Shown here piece by piece: positions 17,378 through 25,507 of a DNA stretch of 44,547 nucleotides. Under the pieces are notes generated by a model, which saw only the letters and a program-made list of their open reading frames with translations, made no database searches and was not told the origin of the DNA. Position 1 is the first letter of the stretch, and every line of letters starts with the position of its first letter. The stretch is from assembly GCA_949287925.1 (NCBI GenBank), contig CASEIR010000034.1:1-44547 (forward strand), written 5' to 3'. Source of the stretch: an uncultured Lachnospiraceae bacterium. Its GTDB lineage: Bacteria; Bacillota; Clostridia; Lachnospirales; Lachnospiraceae. The translations under genes were made by a program, and so were the position numbers.

Positions 17378-18791
17378 GACCGTGATCGGTCTGGAGGTTC
17401 ATGTGGAACTGGCCACGAAAACCAAGATATTCTGCGGTTGTAGCACCGCCTTCGGGGGAGCGCCCAATACCCACACCTGCCCGGTATGTACGGGCATGCC
17501 GGGGGCTCTTCCGGTTTTGAACCGCCAGGTGGTGGAATACGCGGCAGCCATTGGTCTGGCTACCCATTGTGAGATTGCCGGGCTGTGCCGGTTTGATCGT
17601 AAGAACTATTTCTATCCGGATAATCCCCAGAATTATCAGATCTCCCAGCTCTACCTTCCCATTGCCAGAAACGGGTATGTGGAGATTGAAGCGGGCGGGA
17701 AGACAAAACGGATCGGAATTCATGAGATGCATATGGAAGAAGATGCGGGAAAACTGATCCACGATGAGTGGGATGACACCTCTCTGGTGGATTATAACCG
17801 CAGCGGCGTGCCCCTGGTGGAGATCGTATCGGAACCGGATTTGAGATCGGCAGATGAGGTGATCGCGTATCTGGAGAAGCTGCGGATGGTGATCCAGTAT
17901 CTGGGGGCTTCAGACTGTAAACTGCAGGAAGGGTCTATGCGTGCAGATGTGAATCTGTCCGTACGGGAAGCTGGTGCGGAGACGTTGGGGACCAGAACAG
18001 AGATGAAGAACCTGAATTCTTTCAAAGCCATATCCAGAGCCATCGAAGGAGAACGGCAACGTCAGATCGAGCTTCTGGAAGCGGGGAGACCCGTGATCCA
18101 GGAAACCAGAAGATGGGACGATAATAAAGAGACGTCGTATGCAATGCGTTCTAAGGAAGATGCCAGAGACTACCGGTATTTTCCGGAACCGGATCTTCCG
18201 CCGGTCAGGATTGGAGAAGAATGGCTGGAACGGATCCGTCAGAATCAGCCGGAATTCCGGGAGGAGAAAATGCTCAGATACCAGAAGGAATACGGACTTC
18301 CGCCCTATGATGCCGGGATTTTGACTGAGACCCGGGCGGTGGCGGAATTCTTCGAAGCGGCGGCAGCTCTGTGCGGTCTGCCGAAAAAGGTATCCAACTG
18401 GCTGATGGTAGAAACCTTCCGGATGCTCAAAGACCGGGGGATGGAACCCCAGGAGATTCCGTTTACGCCGGAACAGCTCTCCACACTGATCCTCCTGGAG
18501 GAACAGAGGATCATCAGCAATACGGTGGCCAAGCAGGTCTTCCGGGTCATGTTTGAGGATCCCCAGGATCCGGAAGCTTATGTCGAGGCTCATGGACTGC
18601 GGACGGTACAGGATGAAGCAGGGCTTGCGGCGGTTATTGCCCGGGTGATAGAGGAGAATCCACAGGCGGTATCGGATTACCGGAACGGGACGGAAAAAGC
18701 TCTGGGAGCCCTGATGGGACAGGCGATGAAAGCGATGAAAGGGAAGGCGGATCCGGGAAGTGTCCGTCAGAAGTTGCGGGAGATGTTGTAG
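17361..18791 (+). CDS. gatB: Asp-tRNA(Asn)/Glu-tRNA(Gln) amidotransferase subunit B
   Basis: A 476-residue protein that binds the mischarged tRNA, activates the side-chain carboxylate with ATP and uses ammonia channelled from GatA. Typical features are the start YETVIGLEVHVEL, the Cys-rich zinc site FCGCSTAFG plus HTCPVCTGMPG (about residues 25-52), the segment RSGVPLVEIVSEPD, and the C-terminal YqeY-like tail ending in RQKLREML. Length is normal. It overlaps gatA and closes the T-box-controlled operon; the promoter of the next gene begins over its stop codon. Confidence 0.96.
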   Translation: MARQYETVIGLEVHVELATKTKIFCGCSTAFGGAPNTHTCPVCTGMPGALPVLNRQVVEYAAAIGLATHCEIAGLCRFDRKNYFYPDNPQNYQISQLYLPIARNGYVEIEAGGKTKRIGIHEMHMEEDAGKLIHDEWDDTSLVDYNRSGVPLVEIVSEPDLRSADEVIAYLEKLRMVIQYLGASDCKLQEGSMRADVNLSVREAGAETLGTRTEMKNLNSFKAISRAIEGERQRQIELLEAGRPVIQETRRWDDNKETSYAMRSKEDARDYRYFPEPDLPPVRIGEEWLERIRQNQPEFREEKMLRYQKEYGLPPYDAGILTETRAVAEFFEAAAALCGLPKKVSNWLMVETFRMLKDRGMEPQEIPFTPEQLSTLILLEEQRIISNTVAKQVFRVMFEDPQDPEAYVEAHGLRTVQDEAGLAAVIARVIEENPQAVSDYRNGTEKALGALMGQAMKAMKGKADPGSVRQKLREML

Positions 18792-18817
18792 ACATCTTCC
18801 GTTTCGTGTGATACAAT
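18789..18817 (+). promoter_or_regulatory. Promoter of the PurF-like gene
   Basis: TAGACA (18789-18794), 17 bases, TACAAT (18812-18817), overlapping the end of gatB; 58 bp upstream of the next start. Confidence 0.5.
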
Positions 18818-18874
18818 GCATGCGTATTATTTTGGAACCTGCTTGATTGAGAAGATAGAAAAGGAGATGTCTAT

Positions 18875-20287
18875 ATGGGAGGATTTTTTGGTGTAGCTTC
18901 GAAGCGAGACTGCGTGCTGGAACTGTTTTACGGAGTGGATTATCATTCCCACCTGGGAACCAGGCGGGGAGGTATGGCAACCTATGGAGAAGGGGGCTTT
19001 AACCGTGCCATCCACAATATTGAGAACTCTCCGTTCCGTACAAAATTTGACCGTGATGTGGCTGAGATGAAGGGAAACCTTGGGATCGGCTGTATCTCGG
19101 ATTTTGAACCGCAGCCGCTTCTGATCCAGTCCCACCTTGGCAGCTTTGCCATTACTACCGTGGGGAAGGTCAACAATTACGAGGAATTGTTGCAGCAGAT
19201 CTATGAAGGCGGCCATTCTCATTTTCAGGAGATGACCAGCGGACAGGTGAATGTGACAGAGCTGATCGCGGCGCTGATCTGCAAAAAAGCATCCATCGTG
19301 GAAGGAATTCAGTATGTGCAGGAAGTGGTAGATGGCTCTATGACCCTGCTGCTGATGACGAAGGACGGACTGTACGCGGCAAGAGACCGCTACGGAAGGA
19401 CGCCGCTGGTGATCGGTCATAAAGAGGACGGCTACTGTGTGTCTTTCGAAAGCTTCGCTTATATTAATCTGGGGTATACGGATTATAAAGAACTGGGACC
19501 GGCAGAGATTGCATTTATCACGCCGGAAGGTGTGGAGACCTTAAGCGCTCCGAGAAAAGAGATGAAGATATGCTCCTTCCTTTGGGTTTATTATGGATAT
19601 CCGACTTCTTCCTATGAAGGGGTCAACGTAGAAGAGATGCGTTACAAATGCGGAAGCATGCTGGCGAAGCGGGATGGAGATTCCGTACATCCGGATGTAG
19701 TGGCCGGAGTGCCGGATTCTGGTATCGCCCATGCCATCGGATATGCCAATGAGTCCGGGATCCCATATGCAAGACCATTTATCAAGTACACACCAACCTG
19801 GCCCCGCTCCTTTATGCCGACAAACCAGAGTCAGAGAAATCTGATTGCCCGGATGAAGCTGATCCCGGTACATGCATTGATTGAGAATAAGAAGCTGCTT
19901 CTCATTGACGACTCCATCGTACGGGGTACACAGCTTCGGGAGACCACAGAATTCCTGTACCAGAGCGGAGCAAAGGAAGTACATGTCCGTCCGGCATGTC
20001 CGCCGCTCCTGTATGGGTGTAAGTATCTGAATTTCTCCAGATCGAAATCAGAGATGGAGCTGATCACCCGTCAGATGATTAAAAAGAGAGAAGGGGAGAA
20101 CTGTTCGAAGGAAGTGCTGGAAGAATATGCGAATCCATGCAGCTGTCGTTATGCACAGATGGTCGAAGACATCCGTAAGCAGCAGAACTTCACGACTCTG
20201 CGATATCACAGACTGGATGATCTGCTGGAGTCTATCGGAATTGAGCCGTGTAAAGTCTGCACCTATTGCTTTGACGGAAAAGAGTAA
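18875..20287 (+). CDS. Amidophosphoribosyltransferase-like protein lacking the glutaminase nucleophile
   Basis: A 470-residue PurF homologue with both domains. PurF normally makes phosphoribosylamine from PRPP and glutamine. Here the N-terminus is GGFFGV where PurF has the catalytic CGVFGI, so the N-terminal nucleophile Cys is Gly; HRGQEGAG is replaced by LGTRRGGM and the oxyanion-hole HNG region by TVG. In contrast the phosphoribosyltransferase loop LLIDDSIVRGTQ is intact, as are cysteines resembling the 4Fe-4S ligands of Bacillus PurF (KICSF, and CKVCTYCF at the C-terminus). It therefore may still use PRPP but probably not glutamine. Annotation pipelines would call it purF. The gene stands alone, ending 3 bp from a convergent GNAT gene. 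Confidence 0.85.
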   Translation: MGGFFGVASKRDCVLELFYGVDYHSHLGTRRGGMATYGEGGFNRAIHNIENSPFRTKFDRDVAEMKGNLGIGCISDFEPQPLLIQSHLGSFAITTVGKVNNYEELLQQIYEGGHSHFQEMTSGQVNVTELIAALICKKASIVEGIQYVQEVVDGSMTLLLMTKDGLYAARDRYGRTPLVIGHKEDGYCVSFESFAYINLGYTDYKELGPAEIAFITPEGVETLSAPRKEMKICSFLWVYYGYPTSSYEGVNVEEMRYKCGSMLAKRDGDSVHPDVVAGVPDSGIAHAIGYANESGIPYARPFIKYTPTWPRSFMPTNQSQRNLIARMKLIPVHALIENKKLLLIDDSIVRGTQLRETTEFLYQSGAKEVHVRPACPPLLYGCKYLNFSRSKSEMELITRQMIKKREGENCSKEVLEEYANPCSCRYAQMVEDIRKQQNFTTLRYHRLDDLLESIGIEPCKVCTYCFDGKE

Positions 20288-20290
20288 GGG

Positions 20291-20797
20291 TTAAGCCGGG
20301 ATCTGATAAGTCAGAATGTAATCATCCATGACAAACCCGTTTCCGATATCTGCTACCTGCTCATCGGTGATCACAAATCCCAGATGGTCGTAGATTTTTA
20401 GGGTCTGCTCATTGTGTTTGTTGCAGGTAAGCCAGATTTTTTTCAATCCCCGTTCTTTACAGAGCGTGATCAGATAATGAAAGACTTCCGTTGCCAGATG
20501 GCGGCCGCGGAAGTCTTTTTTTATGTACAGCTTGCTCAAAAACAAGGCGTCATCTTCCGGATGTACTCCCGTGTAGCCGACCATTTTACCATCCGTGTAG
20601 ACCGAATAGTATTCATAGCCGTCGTGTTCAATCTGATTCTTCAGCGCCGGGTAGGACTGAAATTTTTCAACCATATAATTGACCTGCGCCTCACCAATGA
20701 TGGGGGTAAAGTGCTGATGCCAGATCTCTTCAGCCAGAACGGCAACTTCTTTGATGTCCTGATCCGCTTTTACAGGAAGAATGTCTATAGTTTTCAT
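20291..20797 (-). CDS. GNAT-family N-acetyltransferase
   Basis: A 168-residue acetyltransferase of the GNAT fold. The acetyl-CoA binding region LSKLYIKKDFRGRHLATEVFHYLI (two parts, about residues 77-100) contains the R-G-x-x-x-A pyrophosphate loop, and the following KKIWLTCNKHNEQTLKIYDHLGF segment is a typical end of the fold. The substrate is unknown. The frame extends upstream to 20845, but ATG 20797 is preceded by AGAGGTGG at the right distance. It is transcribed away from the ABC exporter at 20925 and converges on the PurF-like gene. Confidence 0.9.
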   Translation of the reverse strand: MKTIDILPVKADQDIKEVAVLAEEIWHQHFTPIIGEAQVNYMVEKFQSYPALKNQIEHDGYEYYSVYTDGKMVGYTGVHPEDDALFLSKLYIKKDFRGRHLATEVFHYLITLCKERGLKKIWLTCNKHNEQTLKIYDHLGFVITDEQVADIGNGFVMDDYILTYQIPA

Positions 20798-20820
20798 GTA
20801 AACCACCTCTTTCAATAATC

Positions 20821-20842
20821 TGTTTATTTCACAGAATAAACA
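20821..20842. promoter_or_regulatory. Inverted repeat in the GNAT / exporter intergenic region
   Basis: TGTTTATT and AATAAACA with 6 bases between lie 24 bp upstream of the GNAT start and in the divergent control region of the ABC exporter. It could be an operator or a leader hairpin; no T-run follows. Confidence 0.35.
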
Positions 20843-20862
20843 CAAAATTTAGAAAACTATAA

Positions 20863-20891
20863 TTTCCAATTGCTATTATAAATGATATAAT
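20863..20891 (+). promoter_or_regulatory. Promoter of the MacB-type exporter
   Basis: TTTCCA (20863-20868), 17 bases, TATAAT (20886-20891), 33 bp before the ATPase gene. Confidence 0.5.
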
Positions 20892-20924
20892 AGGAAGAAA
20901 CAATGGGGAATTTCGGAGGCGCTT

Positions 20925-21629
20925 ATGGAAGGATTTGTCACATTAAAGAATGTGAAAAAGATATATCGGATGGGGGAAGTAGAGATCATGGCCGCGGCGG
21001 GGATTGATTTTGAGATCCGGTGCGGCGAATTTGCCGTGGTTGTAGGCCCCAGCGGAGCAGGAAAGACGACAGTTTTAAATATTCTGGGAGGGATGGATAC
21101 GGCTACGGAAGGAGAGGTGCTGGTGGATGGAGAAAATATTGCGGCATATTCTCCGAGGCAATTGACGGCATACCGCAGAGATGATATTGGCTTTGTGTTT
21201 CAGTTTTATAATCTGGTGCCAAATCTGACGGCGCTGGAGAACGTGGAACTGGCGCTGCAGATCTGCAAAGAGCCTATGGACGCCCAGAAGGTGCTGGAGG
21301 AAGTAGGACTGGGCGAACGGCTGGCTAACTTTCCGGCACAGCTTTCCGGTGGAGAACAGCAGCGGGTGTCGATCGCCCGGGCATTGGCTAAGAATCCGAA
21401 GCTTTTGCTCTGCGACGAGCCTACGGGAGCCCTGGATTATAATACCGGCAAATCCATTCTGAAGCTTCTGCAGGATACCTGCAGAAAGAAAGGAATGACG
21501 GTGATATTGATTACACATAATCTGGCCATCGCCCCGATGGCGGACCGGGTGATCCATATTAAGAATGGAAGAGTGGAGAAAATCGTAGAAAACGCGGATC
21601 CCCTTCCGGTGGAGAAAATTGAATGGTAG
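20925..21629 (+). CDS. ABC transporter ATP-binding protein (LolD/MacB type)
   Basis: A 234-residue ATPase with Walker [10 protein letters not shown] (about residue 42), the Q-loop [16 protein letters not shown] typical of the LolD/MacB/FtsE branch, signature [14 protein letters not shown] (about 141), Walker [13 protein letters not shown] and H-loop ITHN. Members pair with FtsX-like permeases and act as mechanotransducers or exporters rather than classical pumps. The partner permease starts 11 bases downstream. The ribosome site is CGGAGG. Confidence 0.94.
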   Translation: MEGFVTLKNVKKIYRMGEVEIMAAAGIDFEIRCGEFAVVVGPSGAGKTTVLNILGGMDTATEGEVLVDGENIAAYSPRQLTAYRRDDIGFVFQFYNLVPNLTALENVELALQICKEPMDAQKVLEEVGLGERLANFPAQLSGGEQQRVSIARALAKNPKLLLCDEPTGALDYNTGKSILKLLQDTCRKKGMTVILITHNLAIAPMADRVIHIKNGRVEKIVENADPLPVEKIEW

Positions 21630-21640
21630 GAGTTGGGTAG

Positions 21641-24600
21641 ATGGGAACGAAGGCAACGAGGAAAGACTTTTATATGGAGATCCGAAAGAGCCCAGGCCGT
21701 TTTCTGTCCATTTTTCTGATCGTGGCGCTGGGAGTCGCGTTTTTCTCAGGAATCCGGGCTTCAGAGCCGTCCATGCGAATCACGGGAGACGCATATTTTG
21801 ATGATGCCCGGCTGATGGATATCAAAGGAGTCAGCAATCTGGGAATTACAGAAGATGATGTCAGAGCGATTGAAGACGTGGAAGGCGTGGCAAAGGCGGA
21901 GGGGTCTTATAGCTCAGATTTTCTCTGTAATACGGAAGATAAACAGTATGTGTTCCATGTGATGGCCCTGCAGGACGATATGAACCAGGTGGAGGTTACA
22001 GAAGGCAGGCTCCCGGAAAAGACGGGAGAATGTCTGATGGACGCGGATACGGGATACCAGGTGGGAGACGAGATTCGGCTGACCTCCGGCAACGAAGATC
22101 CGCTGGAAGATACCTTAAAGACGGATACTTATACCGTGGTAGGCTTGGGAAGCAGTCCCTGCTACATTTCCTTCGGACGGGGCAGCACTACCATCGGAAG
22201 CGGAAGCATTGACGCGTTCATGGCCGTTCCGGAGGACACCTTCTGTATGGACGTCTATTCGGAAGTGTACGTACAGGTGGAGGGAGCAGAAGAGCTGACA
22301 GCCTACACCGATGAATACGATGATCTGGTGGAGGAAGTGCTGGAACGGATCGAAGACATTACCGGTATCCGGGGAGAAATCCGCAGGCAGGAGATCCTGG
22401 ACGAAGCCCAGGAGAAGATCGACGAGGCCAGGCAGGAGCTGGCAGATGGAAAGACCCAGGCGGATCAGGAGCTTGGCGATGCATGGAAGGAGCTGGAAGA
22501 TGCCCAGGCCAAGATCGATGATGCCCGGGCACAGATTGTGGATGGAAAGGAACAGATCGCTTCGGCGAAGACCACGTTGAGTGAGAAACAGAAGGAACTG
22601 GATGACGCCAGAGAGGAATATGATTCCGGCAAGAAACAGTGGGAAGAGGGGCTGGACCAGTATGAACAGGGAATGGCAGAATTCTCCGCTTCGAAACCAG
22701 GAGCAGAAGAGCAGATCCGGCAGGGCGAGGAAGGACTTGCGGCTTTCCGGGAAGGACTGGACGAAAGCTGGGTAAAATATGAAAAGATGGAAGAAGGGAT
22801 CTTGCAGCTGGAAGCCAGCCTGGCCGATCCCAGAGAGCAGATCGCTGCCCTGGAACAGGAGATAGAAACTCTGACAGGGGAAAGCTCAAATCTGCAGCAG
22901 GAAGCGGCCACTCTTAGCAATGAAGTGACCGAATTGACAGAAGAGAGCGGTAAACTGCAGGAAGAAACAGAAGACCTGATGGAAGAAGTGGCACAGTGTG
23001 AAAAAATGCTGGAGTCATATGATGAAGAATCTCAGGAGTATCAGGACTGCCTGAAGCGGATCGAAGAATGTGAAAGCCGGATCGAGGAATGCAAAGGCCG
23101 GTCAGAAGAGTGTACAACCCGAATTCAGGAATGCAATGAGCGGATCGATGCATGTACTAAGCGGATCAAGGAATGTGGGACACAGATTCAGACGGATACC
23201 AATATTCGAAATGAAATACAGGAGCAGACGGCGGATTATGAAGCACAGCTGGCAGAACTTCAGCAGCTGGCGCCGGGCGTAAAAGCGGAGCTGGAAGCGC
23301 AGGAGAATACATACCAGGCGATGTCCGCGGAACTGGAAGCGGCAAAGCAGCAGCTGGCGGACGGAGAACAGGAGCTTCTGAAGGCAAAATCTGCACTGGA
23401 TTCCAGCAAGTCACAGCTGGACAGCGCACGGTCACAGATTGAATCCGGCCAGGCCCAGATCGATGCAGGATGGTCGGAGATTGCGGAACAGGAGAAGACG
23501 CTGGAGGACGGGGAAGCGGAGATTGCCGAGAATGAATCCAAGCTGGAGGAAGGAAGACAGGAATACGAAGACGGCAAGGCAGAGGCGGAAGAAGAGATTG
23601 CAGACGGCGAGCGGAAGATCGCGGAGGCGGAGGAAGAGCTTGCCGATATTGAAGAGGCCAAATGGTATGTCTATGACCGCAGCACCCTGCCTTCCAATTC
23701 GGAATATGGCGAGAATGCAGACCGGATGCGGGCCATCGGACGGGTATTTCCGGTACTGTTCTTCCTGGTGGCGGCGCTTATCAGTCTGACCAGTATGACC
23801 CGAATGGTGGAAGAACAGCGGATCGAGATCGGCACCATGAAAGCTCTGGGCTATGATAAATTCACGGTGGCAGCCAAGTATCTGGGATATGCGCTGCTGG
23901 CCACGGTGGGAGGAAGTATCGTCGGGGTGCTGATCGGGGAAAAACTGTTCCCCTATATTATCATCTATGCCTACGGAATCGTTTATCCCCATGTGGATCA
24001 CATTCTGGTACCTTATGCCTGGTCCTATGCCGTCCAGGCGTCCCTGGCGGCTTTGGCCTGTACGTTGCTGGCGACGCTGTTTGCCTGTTATAAAGAACTG
24101 GAAGAACAGCCGGCGTCTCTGATGCGGCCGCCGGCGCCCAAGAAGGGCAAGCGGGTATTTCTGGAATATGTGAAAGTAATCTGGAAGCGGCTGAATTTCA
24201 GCTGGAAATCTACGGTCCGCAACCTGCTGCGCTATAAGAAACGATTCTTCATGACCATCTTTGGCATCGGCGGCTGTATGGCCCTGATGCTGGTGGGATA
24301 CGGCATCAAGGATTCCGTATTTGAGATTGCGGATATTCAGTATGCCGAGATCCAGATGTATGACGGAAGCGCATATCTGCAGGAGAATGCCACCGAAGAA
24401 GACCGGGAGGAGATGAATGCATTTCTGGAGCAGGATCCGGATATTGAAGCATATATGGACGCCTATATGAAGGCGGTGACGCTGACCGGGGAAGAAGAGA
24501 AAGAAGTAGAAACCTATGTGACGGTATTAAGCGAGCCGGAACGAAGCTGCGAGTTCGTGGATTTCCATGACCGGAAATCGAAAGAAACCTACCAGCTGTC

Positions 24601-25339
24601 AGACCAGGGAGCCATCATCAGTGAAAAGACGGCCAAACTCCTGGGCGCCAAGACAGGTGATACGATTCTGGTAGAAGGGGATGACGGCGAGAAGGAAGTG
24701 GTCATCGAACATATCTGTGAAAACTACATGGGACATTATATCTATCTGACGCCGGAATATTATGAAAGCGTATTCGGAGAAACTCCGGAATTCAATTGCA
24801 TTTTCTTCATTATGCCGGAGAATTACAGCAAGGAACAGATCGAAACAGCCGGACAGGAGATTGTGGAGCAGGAAGAAGTGTTAAGCATCAGCTATATGCA
24901 TGATATCGAGAAACAGCTGAATGACATTCTGGGAAGCCTGAATCTGGTCATCGTGGTGTTGATCGTATCGGCGGGTATGCTGGCCTTCGTAGTATTGTAT
25001 AATCTGAATACCATTAATATTACTGAGCGGAAACGGGAGCTGGCCACCTTGAAAGTGCTGGGCTTCTACGACCTGGAGGTGGCCCAGTATGTTTACCGGG
25101 AGAATATCCTGCTGACACTGATCGGAGCCATGGTGGGAGCCGGACTTGGAAAATTATTGCATATGTTTGTGATTCAGACAGTGGAAGTGGAGACGGCTAT
25201 GTTCGGAAGAATCATCAATCTGCCAAGTTATCTCTACAGCCTCCTGTTTACCATTGCATTTTCCATGATTGTCAATGGCGTTATGTTCTTTAAACTGCGG
25301 AAGATTGATATGGTAGAATCTTTGAAGAGCATTGAATAG
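21641..25339 (+). CDS. FtsX-like permease with giant extracytoplasmic coiled coil
   Basis: A 1232-residue MacB/FtsX-family permease. After membrane helix 1 (about residues 23-43) and a MacB-type periplasmic domain, residues about 250-675 are an almost uninterrupted coiled coil rich in Glu, Gln, Ala and Leu. Helices 2-4 follow (about 703-835, FPVLFFLVAALISLTSM and after), then a second extracytoplasmic domain and the final three helices (about 1105-1225) with the conserved ERKRELATLKVLGFYDLEV loop. Within the coil, Cys470, 477, 484, 491, 498, 505 and 512 are each exactly seven residues apart. The upstream ATPase is its partner. Substrate unknown; the long coil suggests contact with the cell wall or an extracellular partner. 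Confidence 0.92.
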   Translation: MGTKATRKDFYMEIRKSPGRFLSIFLIVALGVAFFSGIRASEPSMRITGDAYFDDARLMDIKGVSNLGITEDDVRAIEDVEGVAKAEGSYSSDFLCNTEDKQYVFHVMALQDDMNQVEVTEGRLPEKTGECLMDADTGYQVGDEIRLTSGNEDPLEDTLKTDTYTVVGLGSSPCYISFGRGSTTIGSGSIDAFMAVPEDTFCMDVYSEVYVQVEGAEELTAYTDEYDDLVEEVLERIEDITGIRGEIRRQEILDEAQEKIDEARQELADGKTQADQELGDAWKELEDAQAKIDDARAQIVDGKEQIASAKTTLSEKQKELDDAREEYDSGKKQWEEGLDQYEQGMAEFSASKPGAEEQIRQGEEGLAAFREGLDESWVKYEKMEEGILQLEASLADPREQIAALEQEIETLTGESSNLQQEAATLSNEVTELTEESGKLQEETEDLMEEVAQCEKMLESYDEESQEYQDCLKRIEECESRIEECKGRSEECTTRIQECNERIDACTKRIKECGTQIQTDTNIRNEIQEQTADYEAQLAELQQLAPGVKAELEAQENTYQAMSAELEAAKQQLADGEQELLKAKSALDSSKSQLDSARSQIESGQAQIDAGWSEIAEQEKTLEDGEAEIAENESKLEEGRQEYEDGKAEAEEEIADGERKIAEAEEELADIEEAKWYVYDRSTLPSNSEYGENADRMRAIGRVFPVLFFLVAALISLTSMTRMVEEQRIEIGTMKALGYDKFTVAAKYLGYALLATVGGSIVGVLIGEKLFPYIIIYAYGIVYPHVDHILVPYAWSYAVQASLAALACTLLATLFACYKELEEQPASLMRPPAPKKGKRVFLEYVKVIWKRLNFSWKSTVRNLLRYKKRFFMTIFGIGGCMALMLVGYGIKDSVFEIADIQYAEIQMYDGSAYLQENATEEDREEMNAFLEQDPDIEAYMDAYMKAVTLTGEEEKEVETYVTVLSEPERSCEFVDFHDRKSKETYQLSDQGAIISEKTAKLLGAKTGDTILVEGDDGEKEVVIEHICENYMGHYIYLTPEYYESVFGETPEFNCIFFIMPENYSKEQIETAGQEIVEQEEVLSISYMHDIEKQLNDILGSLNLVIVVLIVSAGMLAFVVLYNLNTINITERKRELATLKVLGFYDLEVAQYVYRENILLTLIGAMVGAGLGKLLHMFVIQTVEVETAMFGRIINLPSYLYSLLFTIAFSMIVNGVMFFKLRKIDMVESLKSIE

Positions 25340-25374
25340 TGATTTATAGAAAATTTATAAACTTCAGGAAATTA

Positions 25375-25401
25375 TTAGCACTCTTTTTGAAAGAGTGCTA
25401 A
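25375..25401 (+). promoter_or_regulatory. CIRCE operator (HrcA site), possibly doubling as terminator
   Basis: TTAGCACTC (25375-25383), nine bases, GAGTGCTAA (25393-25401) is an exact match to the CIRCE consensus bound by the heat-shock repressor HrcA. It lies 7 bp upstream of the -35 box of htpG. Because TTTTTT follows the right arm at once, the same hairpin could end transcription of the FtsX permease gene. Confidence 0.95.
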
Positions 25402-25408
25402 TTTTTTA

Positions 25409-25437
25409 TTGACTTTTCATTTCACCGGTATTATGAT
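25409..25437 (+). promoter_or_regulatory. htpG promoter
   Basis: TTGACT (25409-25414), 17 bases, TATGAT (25432-25437), about 70 bp before the htpG start, immediately downstream of CIRCE. Confidence 0.75.
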
Positions 25438-25507
25438 ATCTGTTAGGTAAAAAGCGGAGCATTTTCCGCAGGAATATAGTTTAGAAAAGAAATAGGAGTG
25501 ATAACAA

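Noticed and set aside
17910-18980. 356-residue open frame on the minus strand within gatB
   Set aside because: Antisense shadow of a well-supported gene, His/Arg/Leu-rich composition, no ribosome site or family match.
23432-24001. Minus-strand frames inside the FtsX permease coiled coil
   Set aside because: They are by-products of the GAG/CAG-rich repeats of the real gene.
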